A stretch of DNA of 21,763 nt from an uncultured Oscillospiraceae bacterium (GCA_910588365.1 CAJUQS010000063.1:1-21763); one strand, 5' to 3'. Positions 14,291 through 21,763 are shown, numbered from the stretch's first letter. Notes: generated by a model not told the origin, from the sequence alone. Translations and numbers: made by a program.

Positions 14291-16792
14291 CTATTCCACG
14301 GTCTCAATGGAATCCACAATACTCATTTTGCTGATCCGTCTCAGCGGGATGCAGGTTGCCAGCAGGCAGGCGGCAATCGCAAGCACAGCCGCCTCCAGGA
14401 TGGGAATGACAGGCACGGCAACCAGCTGAATCGTATCTGTCCTTGCAGCCTCCACGAAGATGGTGCAGATATATCCGGCGATACTTCCAATCACCGCCGC
14501 AATCATACCGTAATAGGCACCCTCCCACAGGAACACCTTGAACAGGCTCCCCGCGCTCATGCCGATGGCGCGCTGCATCCCGATCTCGGTGACCCGGATG
14601 TGAATGTTGGTGTAGACCGTGTTGACGATGTTCAAAAGGCCAATCAGCGCCACAAAGAGGATCAGGCCCCAGGCCAGAAGCTGGATCTGGGCAAAGCTCT
14701 CCTCCAGCTGGCGGTCCGTGTCCTCATAGGACAGCCAGATCGTGCCGGGGGTGCGCTCCGCCAGGGCCTCCACCACGCCGTCATATTCCTCCCGGTCAAC
14801 CCCTTCCGCCAAAGCGGGCAGCAGCCAGTTGTAGGCCGTCTTCCCGGTGAGGGCGGCGTACAGCTCCTCGTTTACGACAATTTGGACGCCGTTGACAAAG
14901 CCGCTGTTCCCCACGCTCAGATAGGTGTCATATCCGTCCAGGGTGTGCAGCACCTCCAGCTCCCGCCCCGCCACGGTGATAGTGTCCCCCGTCAGGATCT
15001 GGGTGCGGGGGATCTCCTGGCCCTCGAAGACCAGGGGCAGGGGGTTGCGGACCATGCAGCCCTCCCCGGCCTTCAGCTTCTCCAAAACCTCGGCCGGCAG
15101 AAAGGAGAACGCCTTGTCCCAGTGGGCGTCGTTCAGTCCGATCACCTGGAAGGTCTCCGCCGGCTGGAGGGGGAAGCCGAAGGCGATGCCCTCCGGATAG
15201 CCGTCGGTCCCCTGGTCGTAGAGGGAAAGCTGCATGGCGGTGAGCTCCGCCACCCTGGGGTCGTCCTCCATGGACTGATACTCCTCGGGTGAGAAGCCCG
15301 CCGTCTCGTTGGTGATGGAGTAGTCCCCGTAGTGCTCCGCCACGCCGCTCCCGGCGGCGTTCAGCAGACCCACCACCCCCTGGAGCGCGATGAAAACGGT
15401 GATGCTCATGACCAGGGACAGGACGGTAATCGCCGTGCGGCCCCGGCTGCGCTTCAAATTGAGGCGGGCGTAGTACGCCTCAAAATTGCGGATCCTCTTT
15501 GCCCTGCGGCTCCGGCGTTTGATCCTCCCGTGACTGCCCGTCATGGCAACGGTGGGGGACACCCCGGCGGCGTACCGGGCAGCGGGGAGGGCGGCGGCCA
15601 GGGCAAAGATCAGGGTAACGGCGGCGCTGGCCAGCAGGAAAGCGCCCTTGCCGGAGCTGTTCTCCCCGATCAGGCGGTTCAATTCCCCGGCATCCCGCAC
15701 CAGGAAGATCTCCGGTGACAGCATCCCCGTGGCGGCGGTGAGGATGCCCTTGGCCGACAGGGCCCCCAGCAGCAGCCCGATGGGGATGCCTATCGCGCAC
15801 AGGAGAAGTACCTGGGCCGCAACCAGGATGTAGAGCTGACTCTTGTCCGCGCCCATGGCGCGGAGGACGCCGTACTGGGTCATGCGGCGGGAAACCGCGA
15901 TCTTCAGAATGTTGTAGATCACCAGCCCTGCCGCCAGGAGAATGAGTCCGCCGACCAGTATCCCCGCCGCCATCATAAAGGGGAACCCGTTTGCGGAGTC
16001 GTCCGATACATCGGCGGCCTCCGCGCTGTACCGGATGCCCAGGGCGTTCAAATACGGGATGTTGTATATGCTGTCCAGCTCATGGACGTTCAGGGCTGCC
16101 ACCAAATCGTCCATGGTGGCCTGGAAGGTATCCCTGTCCGCCATACGGACATCCACGTTGTAGTAGAAGTACTCCACCGGCAGCAGGGCCTCCGACGTCC
16201 CCGGCCCCACGATGCCGTGGATGACCCCGGCGGCGTAGTTGAGGTAGTTGCTCTCGGTGACGCCCACCAGGGTGAACCCGGCGGTGAAGTCATAGGACTG
16301 GGTTATTATGCCGTGGCGCAGGGCCTTGGTGAGGGAGAGGGTAATGGTTTCCCCCAGCTTCCCGGAGAAGCCCAGATACCCCAGCACGTCCTCCGGCAGG
16401 GCGATCTCCATGGGCGCCTCGGGCAGACGGCCCTCTTTGATGGCGGAGATGGAGGGATAGACGGCGATTGCGTCCCCCTCGAACTCAGTGAGGCCCAGAA
16501 TCAGCGTGTTATCCAGCTGCATACTTCCCAGCACCACATGGGTTCCGACAAAGGACAGCCGGGGATCCCCCTTCAGCGTCTCCACCTGCGCTTCGTCCAT
16601 CTGGACAAATCCGGCGTGGCGGTTCCCGCCGATGGCGATGGCCTGCTGCTGCCGCATGGCGGACAGCACCCCTATGGACTGGCCGATCACCGCCGTCATC
16701 GTGGTGGAGAGGACGATGGCCAGGAGGATCAGAACCGAGGTGACCCGCTGGGCCAGCAGCTCCTTTCGTGCCAGCGTGCGATAGTTTCTCAT
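14291..16792 (-). CDS. ABC transporter permease with two FtsX domains (module 1)
   Basis: 833 residues. A membrane segment near the N-terminus (about 16-40) is followed by a large extracytoplasmic domain. Next come a first group of three membrane segments (about 270-400) forming an FtsX domain, a cytoplasmic link with a basic stretch (RIKRRSRRAKRIRN), a second N-terminal-type segment and outer domain, and a final FtsX domain (about 705-830). This duplicated layout is that of BceB/VexB/MacB-like permeases that act on peptides or lipids at the membrane rather than importing nutrients. The ATG at 16792 overlaps the ATPase stop (ATGA), so the two form a transporter. Peptide antibiotic resistance or export is the usual role in this context; the substrate is unknown. 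Confidence 0.9.
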   Translation of the reverse strand: MRNYRTLARKELLAQRVTSVLILLAIVLSTTMTAVIGQSIGVLSAMRQQQAIAIGGNRHAGFVQMDEAQVETLKGDPRLSFVGTHVVLGSMQLDNTLILGLTEFEGDAIAVYPSISAIKEGRLPEAPMEIALPEDVLGYLGFSGKLGETITLSLTKALRHGIITQSYDFTAGFTLVGVTESNYLNYAAGVIHGIVGPGTSEALLPVEYFYYNVDVRMADRDTFQATMDDLVAALNVHELDSIYNIPYLNALGIRYSAEAADVSDDSANGFPFMMAAGILVGGLILLAAGLVIYNILKIAVSRRMTQYGVLRAMGADKSQLYILVAAQVLLLCAIGIPIGLLLGALSAKGILTAATGMLSPEIFLVRDAGELNRLIGENSSGKGAFLLASAAVTLIFALAAALPAARYAAGVSPTVAMTGSHGRIKRRSRRAKRIRNFEAYYARLNLKRSRGRTAITVLSLVMSITVFIALQGVVGLLNAAGSGVAEHYGDYSITNETAGFSPEEYQSMEDDPRVAELTAMQLSLYDQGTDGYPEGIAFGFPLQPAETFQVIGLNDAHWDKAFSFLPAEVLEKLKAGEGCMVRNPLPLVFEGQEIPRTQILTGDTITVAGRELEVLHTLDGYDTYLSVGNSGFVNGVQIVVNEELYAALTGKTAYNWLLPALAEGVDREEYDGVVEALAERTPGTIWLSYEDTDRQLEESFAQIQLLAWGLILFVALIGLLNIVNTVYTNIHIRVTEIGMQRAIGMSAGSLFKVFLWEGAYYGMIAAVIGSIAGYICTIFVEAARTDTIQLVAVPVIPILEAAVLAIAACLLATCIPLRRISKMSIVDSIETVE

Positions 16793-17463
16793 CCCGCACC
16801 CACCTCCGACAGCACCCCGTCCACAATGGAGAGCCGGCGCTCCGCCATAGCCGCGATGCGGCTGTCGTGGGTGATGACCACCAATGCCTTGCCCATGTCC
16901 TTGCCCACCGTTTTCAGAAGCTCCATCACCTCGCTGCCGCTCCTGCTGTCCAGGTTGCCGGTGGGCTCGTCGGCAAAGATCACATCCGGCTTGGCAATGA
17001 GGGCGCGGGCAATGGCCACCCGCTGCTGCTGTCCGCCGGAGAGCTCGTGGGGCAGATGGGTCAGCCGGTCCTGGATGCCCAGCATCCGGGCCAGCTCCTG
17101 CAGGTACGCCTCGTCCGGCTGCTTCTTGTCCAAGAGCCGCGGCATGACGATGTTTTCCCGGGCTGTCAGAACGGGCAGCAGATGGAACTGCTGGAAGATG
17201 AAGCCGATGCGCTGGCGGCGGAAGGCGGAAAGCTCCTTGTCGGACAAGCTGTAGATGTCCCTGCCATCATAGCACAAACGGCCGCCGGTGGGCCGGTCCA
17301 GGCCGGACAGCAGGTGCAGGAGCGTACTTTTTCCGCTGCCGGACGGCCCGATGATGGAGATAAAATCGCCGGGTGAGATGGTCAGCGAGGCCCGGTCCAG
17401 CGCCGTCACCCGGTTTTCCCCCTCGCCGTAGATTTTGGAAAGATCCTTTGCTTCGATGTTCAT
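16789..17463 (-). CDS. ABC transporter ATPase (module 1)
   Basis: 224 residues, with Walker A GPSGSGKS at 39-46, Q91 of the Q-loop, signature LSGGQ at 141-145 and Walker B VIFADEPT at 160-167, followed by NLD. It belongs to the LolD/MacB/BceA group that partners FtsX permeases. The start is the ATG at 17463, preceded by AAGGAGAG. A longer frame reaching 17514 has no ribosome site and runs back through the promoter. The ribosome site is the downstream arm of a perfect hairpin (17468-17498). It overlaps its permease by four bases and lies 58 bp beyond the kinase gene of the same module. Confidence 0.95.
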   Translation of the reverse strand: MNIEAKDLSKIYGEGENRVTALDRASLTISPGDFISIIGPSGSGKSTLLHLLSGLDRPTGGRLCYDGRDIYSLSDKELSAFRRQRIGFIFQQFHLLPVLTARENIVMPRLLDKKQPDEAYLQELARMLGIQDRLTHLPHELSGGQQQRVAIARALIAKPDVIFADEPTGNLDSRSGSEVMELLKTVGKDMGKALVVITHDSRIAAMAERRLSIVDGVLSEVGAG

Positions 17464-17467
17464 AAAA

Positions 17468-17498
17468 ACACTCTCCTTATGTGGGATAAGGAGAGTGT
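17468..17498 (-). terminator. Hairpin plus U5 covering the ABC ribosome site: terminator/insulator
   Basis: 13-bp perfect arms (minus-strand reading ACACTCTCCTTAT, CCCAC loop, ATAAGGAGAGTGT) are followed directly by TTTTATG, the start codon of the ATPase gene. RNA arriving from the kinase gene would fold it, giving both a Rho-independent terminator shape and a masked AAGGAGAG. RNA started at the local promoter (-10 at 17494-17499, start near 17487) would lack the first arm and leave the ribosome site open. Confidence 0.65.
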
Positions 17499-17527
17499 AA
17501 CGCTTAAATCTCAAGAAACGCTCAAGA
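17494..17527 (-). promoter_or_regulatory. Predicted regulated promoter of ABC module 1 with an 11-bp direct repeat
   Basis: On the minus strand: TCTTGAG-CGTT-TCTTGAG, 10 bp, TACACT. The repeats lie at 17510-17516 and 17521-17527 (11-bp period) and the -10 at 17494-17499. The -35 position (17517-17522) reads AGCGTT, a poor match, as expected for an activated promoter. The same layout precedes the regulator gene (19320-19353). The outer repeat overlaps the kinase stop codon. Confidence 0.7.
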
Positions 17528-18613
17528 GCGGGAAATTATTTGAAAGGAGGCTGTGACAGCCGCGCCGCCTGCCCCGCGGTTTTCCAGGCGGAGGCCGCCG
17601 CCGTGCTTCCGGCACAAAAGGCCGCTGCTGTATAGGCCCATACCGAAATGCTCCGCGCTTTCCCCCGATTTTTCAAAGGGCTTTGGACCGCTCTGGAGCA
17701 GCTGACCCGGAAAACCGGGGCCGTCGTCCGCGACAGACAGGAACAGGGTGTTTTTCTCCAGAGCAAGGGTGATCTCCAGATTCCTTCGGGCAAAGCGGGC
17801 CGCGTTGCCGATGAGATTTTCCGCCACGGTCAGAAAAATTCCATGGTCAATCTGTACCGCGCCTGCATCCGATCCTCGGATCCCCGCATCCAGCGCCGGG
17901 GCCAGCAGCCGTGCCGTCTCCTCCAGCTCCGCGCGCAGGACGGCCCAGGGCACACTGGCGCTCTTCACCGGCATCTGCTCCAGACGCTGAATGGAGCCCA
18001 TGGCCTCCACATACTGTTCAATGCGGAGGGTGTAGCGCTCGAGGCGATCAATGGTCTGCGGATCGGAGGCGTCCTGCCGCAGCAGCCTGACGCTGCCCTT
18101 CAGAACAGTGATTGGGTTGCGCAGATCGTGGGCAAAGGCGGCGTTGAGCCGCTTGCGCTCCTCCGCCTGCCGCCACAGCTCCCGGTTGGTTTTCAGAAGC
18201 TCCCGCCTCATGCCCTCAAAGGCCGCGCAGATCTGCCCTAGCTCGTCGGTGGAGACCGCCGGGAGGGCGAAGTCCAGATCGTGGGTCTGGATACGCCTTG
18301 TACCCTCCAGCAGCAGAGCGATGGGCTCCCGCAGCTTCCAGCGGTAAAAGAGGGCCCCGGCCAAACCCAGGCCCGTCACCGGGAACAGGATCCAGCCCAG
18401 CAGGCCGACGATGTCCAGCACCTGCAGCAGCCGCATCTGCTCCGGCGTGGGCGCGGGCAGGGGCGTGAAGGTGACGTCTATCCCGATGCTCATCCCGCCC
18501 AGGGGGTACTGGGAGGAGATCGCCCTGCAAACCGCCCACAGCAGCGCGGCCAGTGCCAGCGCCGCCAGCAGCCCGCCCAGGGTCAGCAGGAAAAAGGCCC
18601 GCCGCAGGCCCAT
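17522..18613 (-). CDS. Sensor histidine kinase (module 1)
   Basis: 363 residues from the ATG at 18613, which lies 5 nt after the regulator stop. There are two membrane segments (about 6-29 and 65-90) around a short outer loop of some 35 residues, a HAMP linker (about 91-145), the phosphoacceptor H162 in FAHDLRNPI, the N-box ENLIGNAARFARR, and the ATP-lid motifs DDGPGFP and GMGLYSSGLLCRKHGG. The small loop suggests that it senses the membrane or the transporter rather than a large ligand. A longer version starting at a TTG (18649) would overlap the regulator gene by 31 bp; coupling to the regulator stop favours the shorter one. It probably phosphorylates the regulator at 18619-19290. Confidence 0.9.
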   Translation of the reverse strand: MGLRRAFFLLTLGGLLAALALAALLWAVCRAISSQYPLGGMSIGIDVTFTPLPAPTPEQMRLLQVLDIVGLLGWILFPVTGLGLAGALFYRWKLREPIALLLEGTRRIQTHDLDFALPAVSTDELGQICAAFEGMRRELLKTNRELWRQAEERKRLNAAFAHDLRNPITVLKGSVRLLRQDASDPQTIDRLERYTLRIEQYVEAMGSIQRLEQMPVKSASVPWAVLRAELEETARLLAPALDAGIRGSDAGAVQIDHGIFLTVAENLIGNAARFARRNLEITLALEKNTLFLSVADDGPGFPGQLLQSGPKPFEKSGESAEHFGMGLYSSGLLCRKHGGGLRLENRGAGGAAVTASFQIISRS

Positions 18614-18618
18614 ATTCT

Positions 18619-19290
18619 TCAGCCGTTCCACTTGTACCCGCACCCCCAAACTGTCTCAATGTAGCTGTGGAGCGTATGGCGGGCCAGCTTGGCCCGGATT
18701 TTCCGGACGTGCTCCATGACGGTATCGCTGCTGCCATCGCCGTCAATGCCCCACACGGTCTCATAGATCCGCTCCCGGTCAAAGACCTGTCCCGCGTTCA
18801 GGGACAGCAGCTCCAGAATGTCAAACTCCCGGCGGGAGAGGGGAACATCCTCTCCGTGGACGGTCACGGTGCGGGCGGAGTAGTCCACCGCGCACTCCCC
18901 GAAAAAACGCAGGTTGGAGGGGCTGATCCGCCTCTGCTCCCGGCGCAGATGGGCGGCGATCCGCGCCGCCAGCTCGTCCAGGTCGAAGGGCTTCAGGATA
19001 TAGTCGTCCGCCCCTGCCTGGAATCCGATGATCTGGTCGGCAGACTCTATGCGGGCCGTTAAAAACAGGATCGGACAGGCTACATGGGCACGGATGGTCC
19101 GGCAGACGGACAGACCATCCATTCCCGGCATATTGATGTCCAGCAGGATCAAATCCGGCTGTCTTTCCGCCTTTTGGACGGCCTCCTGGCCATTGCAGGC
19201 CGTCAGGACCTCATATTGCGGGGAAAAGTAGGCTTTCATCGTATCCACAATACCGCGTTCATCGTCAACAATCAACAGAGTCGGTTTCAA
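18619..19290 (-). CDS. OmpR-family response regulator (module 1)
   Basis: 223 residues. The receiver domain (1-120) has acidic pocket D9/D10, phosphoacceptor D51, T78 and K100 (LKPF), followed by a winged-helix DNA-binding domain (about 128-222) with LSRREFDILELL and GCGYKW. It starts at a TTG (19290) with GAGAGGAG 8 nt upstream; no ATG or GTG is available in frame before it. It is first in an operon with its kinase and probably binds the CTCAAGA direct repeats at 19336-19353 (own promoter) and 17510-17527 (transporter promoter). OmpR-type regulators bind head-to-tail repeats with an 11-bp period, which fits. Confidence 0.95.
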   Translation of the reverse strand: MKPTLLIVDDERGIVDTMKAYFSPQYEVLTACNGQEAVQKAERQPDLILLDINMPGMDGLSVCRTIRAHVACPILFLTARIESADQIIGFQAGADDYILKPFDLDELAARIAAHLRREQRRISPSNLRFFGECAVDYSARTVTVHGEDVPLSRREFDILELLSLNAGQVFDRERIYETVWGIDGDGSSDTVMEHVRKIRAKLARHTLHSYIETVWGCGYKWNG

Positions 19291-19319
19291 TGGGACGCTC
19301 CTCTCTATGGTTTTTTTTT

Positions 19320-19353
19320 ATTATACCATATGAATCTCAAGAAAGCCTCAAGA
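19320..19353 (-). promoter_or_regulatory. Predicted promoter of TCS module 1 with an 11-bp direct repeat
   Basis: On the minus strand: TCTTGAG-GCTT-TCTTGAG, 10 bp, TATAAT. The repeats lie at 19336-19342 and 19347-19353; the perfect -10 at 19320-19325 is preceded by TGG (extended -10). Transcription would start near 19313 in an A-rich leader of about 23 nt. Spacing is identical to the ABC promoter at 17494-17527. Confidence 0.75.
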
Positions 19354-19384
19354 AAAGATTTTTTGTAAAAGAGAGACTGCTGTA

Positions 19385-19413
19385 ACATTTCGCGGACATT
19401 TATCTGTTATACT
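19385..19413 (+). promoter_or_regulatory. Predicted promoter of TCS module 2 with an 11-bp direct repeat
   Basis: ACATTT (19385-19390), 5 bp, ACATTT (19396-19401), 6 bp, TATACT (19408-19413). The first repeat falls exactly where a -35 box would be (17 bp from the -10). The same layout is found before the ABC gene of module 2 (21192-21220). Confidence 0.68.
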
Positions 19414-19440
19414 GCTCTTATCACCAAAGGAGGACGGGCC

Positions 19441-20130
19441 ATGAAACGGATACTCATTGTCGAGGACGACGCCCTTTTGAATAAGACCCTGGCCTATAAC
19501 CTGATCTCCGACGGCTGGGATGTCACGCCGGCTTTGAACGCCAGGACTGCCGAAAATCTGCTGGCCGGGACGGAATATGACCTGGTGCTGCTGGACATCA
19601 ACCTGCCGGACGGGAACGGCTATGACCTGTGCAGGCGGATCAAACCGGAGCACGCCGGTACGGTGGTGATCTTCCTCACTGCCAACGACCAGGAGAGCGA
19701 CCAGCTCCGGGGCTATGAGGCGGGGGCCGTGGACTACATCACCAAGCCCTTTTCCATCGGGGCCCTGCAGCGGAAGATTCGCGCCATGTTCGCTATGCTG
19801 GAGCACCATAAGTCGGCAAGGGATCTCTATGACGACGGCAGGCTGTTCCTGGACTTCTCGGAGCAGGCCGCCACCCTGAACGGGAAGCCCCTGACACTCT
19901 CACCCATGGAGTACAAGATGCTGTTCCTGTTCTGTAAAAATCCACGCCAAGTCCTCACCCGCCAGCGGCTTTTGGAGCGGCTTTGGGATGTGGACGAAAA
20001 ATTTGTGGACGAGCACACCCTGACCACCTCCATCAGCCGCATCCGGGGAAAGATCGAGGCGGAGGGGGATACCTACATCAAGACCATCTACGGCATCGGC
20101 TATCAGTGGACAGGGGGTGAGCGGAAGTGA
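19441..20130 (+). CDS. OmpR-family response regulator (module 2)
   Basis: 229 residues. The receiver domain has E8/D9/D10, phosphoacceptor D52, T80 and K102 (TKPF). The winged-helix domain (about 128-226) has LSPMEYKMLFLF and GIGYQWTG. AAAGGAGG lies 7 nt before the ATG. It resembles the regulators of BceRS/VanRS-type systems. The kinase gene starts inside its stop codon (GTGA, 20127-20130). The likely targets are the two ACATTT direct repeats, at its own promoter and at the promoter of the ABC gene starting at 21251. Confidence 0.95.
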   Translation: MKRILIVEDDALLNKTLAYNLISDGWDVTPALNARTAENLLAGTEYDLVLLDINLPDGNGYDLCRRIKPEHAGTVVIFLTANDQESDQLRGYEAGAVDYITKPFSIGALQRKIRAMFAMLEHHKSARDLYDDGRLFLDFSEQAATLNGKPLTLSPMEYKMLFLFCKNPRQVLTRQRLLERLWDVDEKFVDEHTLTTSISRIRGKIEAEGDTYIKTIYGIGYQWTGGERK

Positions 20131-21152
20131 GGCGCATTCCAGTGAAAACTATGTTCCTGCTGGTGGAGGCCGGCGCGGCCCTCTCCATGCTGGCTCTCTC
20201 CTTCCTTCTCTTCAACCTGACCGGCCAGGGATGGGTGCTGCTGGCCGGCGCGGCGCTGACGGCCTGCGCTCTTTTCTGGATGTTTCTTCTGACGCTGTTT
20301 TTCGCCAGACGGCTGTCCCAATTCACCAGCGACCTGTGCCAGACCATGGACAGCATGATCAGCGGCGGCGAGGACCCGGCCCGGGCCGATGACAGCGAGA
20401 CCATCTTTGCCCGCATCAGCTACCGCCTCTCCCGGCTGTACGGCATCCTGCAGGAGAACCGGCGCAAGGTGGACGAGGAGCGGCGGGAGCTGCAAACGCT
20501 GGTGTCGGACATCTCCCATCAGGTGAAAACGCCGGTGGCGAATCTGAAAATGGTGACGGACACCCTGCTGGCAAAGCCTGTCACGGAGCAGGAGCGTCAG
20601 GAGTTCTTACAGGGCATCCGCAGCCAGACGGACAAACTGGAATTTCTGGTGCAGTCCATGGGAAAAGCCTCCCGCCTGGAAACCGGGGCGATCACCCTGG
20701 AGAAGAAGGACGGCCCACTGGTTGACACTCTGGCCCAGGCCATGAGCGGCATTGTCTACGGGGCGGAAAAAAAGGGAATTTCAGTGGAAGTACAGTGCCC
20801 GGAGGACCTGCGGGTATCCCACGACGGCAAGTGGACGGCGGAGGCCCTGTTCAATCTGCTGGACAACGCGGTGAAGTACACCCCGGCGGGCGGGAAGATC
20901 AGCGTATCCGTGGAACGGTGGGAGATGTATGTCAAGCTGGATGTGACCGACACCGGCAAGGGCATCCCGGAGAGCCGTCAGGCCGCCATCTTCCGGCGCT
21001 TCTACCGGGAGGAGGAGGTCCACGACCAGCCGGGGGTGGGCATCGGCCTGTATCTGGCCCGGGAGATCATTTCCCGGCAGGGCGGCTATATCAAGGTGGC
21101 CTCAGAGGTTGGCCGGGGGTCTACCTTCTCCGTGTTCCTGCCCCGGCGGTAA
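20127..21152 (+). CDS. Sensor histidine kinase, intramembrane-sensing type (module 2)
   Basis: 341 residues from a GTG that overlaps the regulator stop. Two membrane segments (about 8-30 and 36-60) are joined by only about six residues, so almost nothing protrudes outside; such kinases usually sense through a partner transporter or within the membrane. A helical linker leads to the phosphoacceptor H131 in SDISHQVKTP. The N-box NLLDNAVKYTP, G1 DTGKGIP, F-box FRRFYREE and G2 GVGIGLYLAREII are all present. A later ATG (20151) lacks a ribosome site and would cut into the first membrane segment. Confidence 0.94.
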   Translation: MRRIPVKTMFLLVEAGAALSMLALSFLLFNLTGQGWVLLAGAALTACALFWMFLLTLFFARRLSQFTSDLCQTMDSMISGGEDPARADDSETIFARISYRLSRLYGILQENRRKVDEERRELQTLVSDISHQVKTPVANLKMVTDTLLAKPVTEQERQEFLQGIRSQTDKLEFLVQSMGKASRLETGAITLEKKDGPLVDTLAQAMSGIVYGAEKKGISVEVQCPEDLRVSHDGKWTAEALFNLLDNAVKYTPAGGKISVSVERWEMYVKLDVTDTGKGIPESRQAAIFRRFYREEEVHDQPGVGIGLYLAREIISRQGGYIKVASEVGRGSTFSVFLPRR

Positions 21153-21191
21153 ACTGTTCACAGAAAATTCACAACCCGGACTCCAATTCGG

Positions 21192-21220
21192 ACATTTCTG
21201 TGACATTTGGGATTTACGAT
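21192..21220 (+). promoter_or_regulatory. Predicted regulated promoter of ABC module 2
   Basis: ACATTT (21192-21197), 5 bp, ACATTT (21203-21208), 6 bp, TACGAT (21215-21220), in the 98-bp gap between the kinase and ABC genes. Layout and spacing match the module 2 regulator promoter exactly. The -10 is weak, so activation is likely needed. No terminator is visible in the gap. Confidence 0.65.
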
Positions 21221-21250
21221 AGCTCCAACACTTGAAAGGAGCGTTTGCAC

Positions 21251-21763
21251 ATGAACGTATTACAGACGATCGACCTGAAAAAACAGTACGGCGCCGAGCC
21301 GAACATCACCCGCGCCCTGGATGGCGTGAACCTCTCGGTGGAGCAGGGGGAGTTTGTGGCGGTGGTGGGGACCTCCGGCAGCGGCAAGTCCACCCTGCTG
21401 AATATGATGGGTGGCCTCGACACACCCACCTCCGGCAGCGTCATCGTCCGGGGGGACGAGCTGGCGAAGAAGAACGACGAGGAGCTGACCATCTTCCGCC
21501 GCCGGAACATCGGCTTCATCTTCCAGAACTACAACCTGGTTCCCATTCTGAATGTCTATGAGAACATCGTCCTGCCCGTGGAGCTGGACGGCGACACGGT
21601 GGACCAGACCTTCATGGACGAGATCGTACACATGCTGGCACTGGAGGGCAAGCTGCAAAATATGCCCAACAACCTCTCCGGCGGGCAGCAGCAGCGGGTG
21701 GCTATCGCTCGGGCCCTGATCACCAAACCGGCCATCGTTCTGGCCGACGAACCCACCGGCAAC
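21251..21763 (+). CDS. ABC transporter ATPase (module 2), 5' part, runs off the right edge
   Basis: 171 codons from the ATG at 21251 (AAGGAGCG upstream) to the window end. Walker A GTSGSGKS (40-47), Q-loop FQNYN (91-95), signature LSGGQ (142-146) and Walker B IVLADEPTGN (162-171) are all present. It belongs to the same LolD/MacB/BceA group as the module 1 ATPase, but the two are clearly diverged (for example MMGGLDTPTSG against LLSGLDRPTGG), so this is not a recent duplication. An FtsX-type permease is expected just beyond the window. Confidence 0.95.
   Translation, partial: MNVLQTIDLKKQYGAEPNITRALDGVNLSVEQGEFVAVVGTSGSGKSTLLNMMGGLDTPTSGSVIVRGDELAKKNDEELTIFRRRNIGFIFQNYNLVPILNVYENIVLPVELDGDTVDQTFMDEIVHMLALEGKLQNMPNNLSGGQQQRVAIARALITKPAIVLADEPTGN

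Noticed and set aside
17464..17514. N-terminal extension of the module 1 ATPase to 17514
   Set aside because: It would translate the promoter and hairpin DNA and has no ribosome site; ATPases of this family start at the MNIEAKDL position.
1..21763. CRISPR array, tRNA or rRNA genes
   Set aside because: No regularly spaced repeats and no tRNA- or rRNA-like sequence were seen on either strand, by eye only.

Overview
The window looks like a GC-rich gut-type Clostridia chromosome (Oscillospiraceae-like, near Flavonifractor/Lawsonibacter; an inference from gene content and GC-rich codon use, not a species call). Gram-positive features are strong AGGAGG ribosome sites, an SLH-domain surface protein, a YoaS/YozG-like gene pair, and BceRS/VanRS-style two-component systems (TCSs) beside ABC transporters.

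Layout. (1) 1-1021, minus: 5' part of methionyl-tRNA synthetase (metG) with its promoter. (2) 1241-2149, plus: a small membrane protein (DUF2975) and a Cro/C1-type regulator with overlapping ends, behind a sigma-A promoter whose -35 abuts a perfect 14-bp inverted repeat. (3) 2416-5506, plus: dnaG-rpoD, overlapping by 8 bp, with terminators on both sides. (4) 5739-11086, plus: a five-gene block with three molybdenum hydroxylase (xanthine dehydrogenase family) subunits, an unknown membrane-anchored protein between the Mo and FAD subunits, and an exported SLH-flavodoxin fusion at the end. (5) 11061-14290: a scrambled zone. A ~160-bp MITE-like element supplies the stop codon of the SLH-flavodoxin gene. 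A feoB remnant keeps only the C-terminal transport half and abuts an intact serine recombinase. A second 161-bp MITE with TTA target duplications splits a 52-codon gene upstream of the recombinase. (6) 14291-21763: two TCS-ABC modules arranged back to back. Module 1 (minus) is regulator, kinase, ABC ATPase, FtsX permease; module 2 (plus) is regulator, kinase, ABC ATPase, running off the window.

The most interesting part is the regulatory DNA of these modules. Each module has its own 11-bp-period direct repeat, present once before the regulator gene and once before the transporter gene, at exactly the same distance from the -10 box in both places (CTCAAGA-type for module 1, ACATTT-type for module 2). 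This predicts that each response regulator controls both its own operon and its transporter. In module 1, a perfect 13-bp hairpin followed by five U's lies between kinase and transporter and covers the transporter's ribosome site. Its upstream arm coincides with the -10 region of the local promoter. It should therefore form only in read-through RNA, not in RNA started at the regulated promoter: a built-in insulator.
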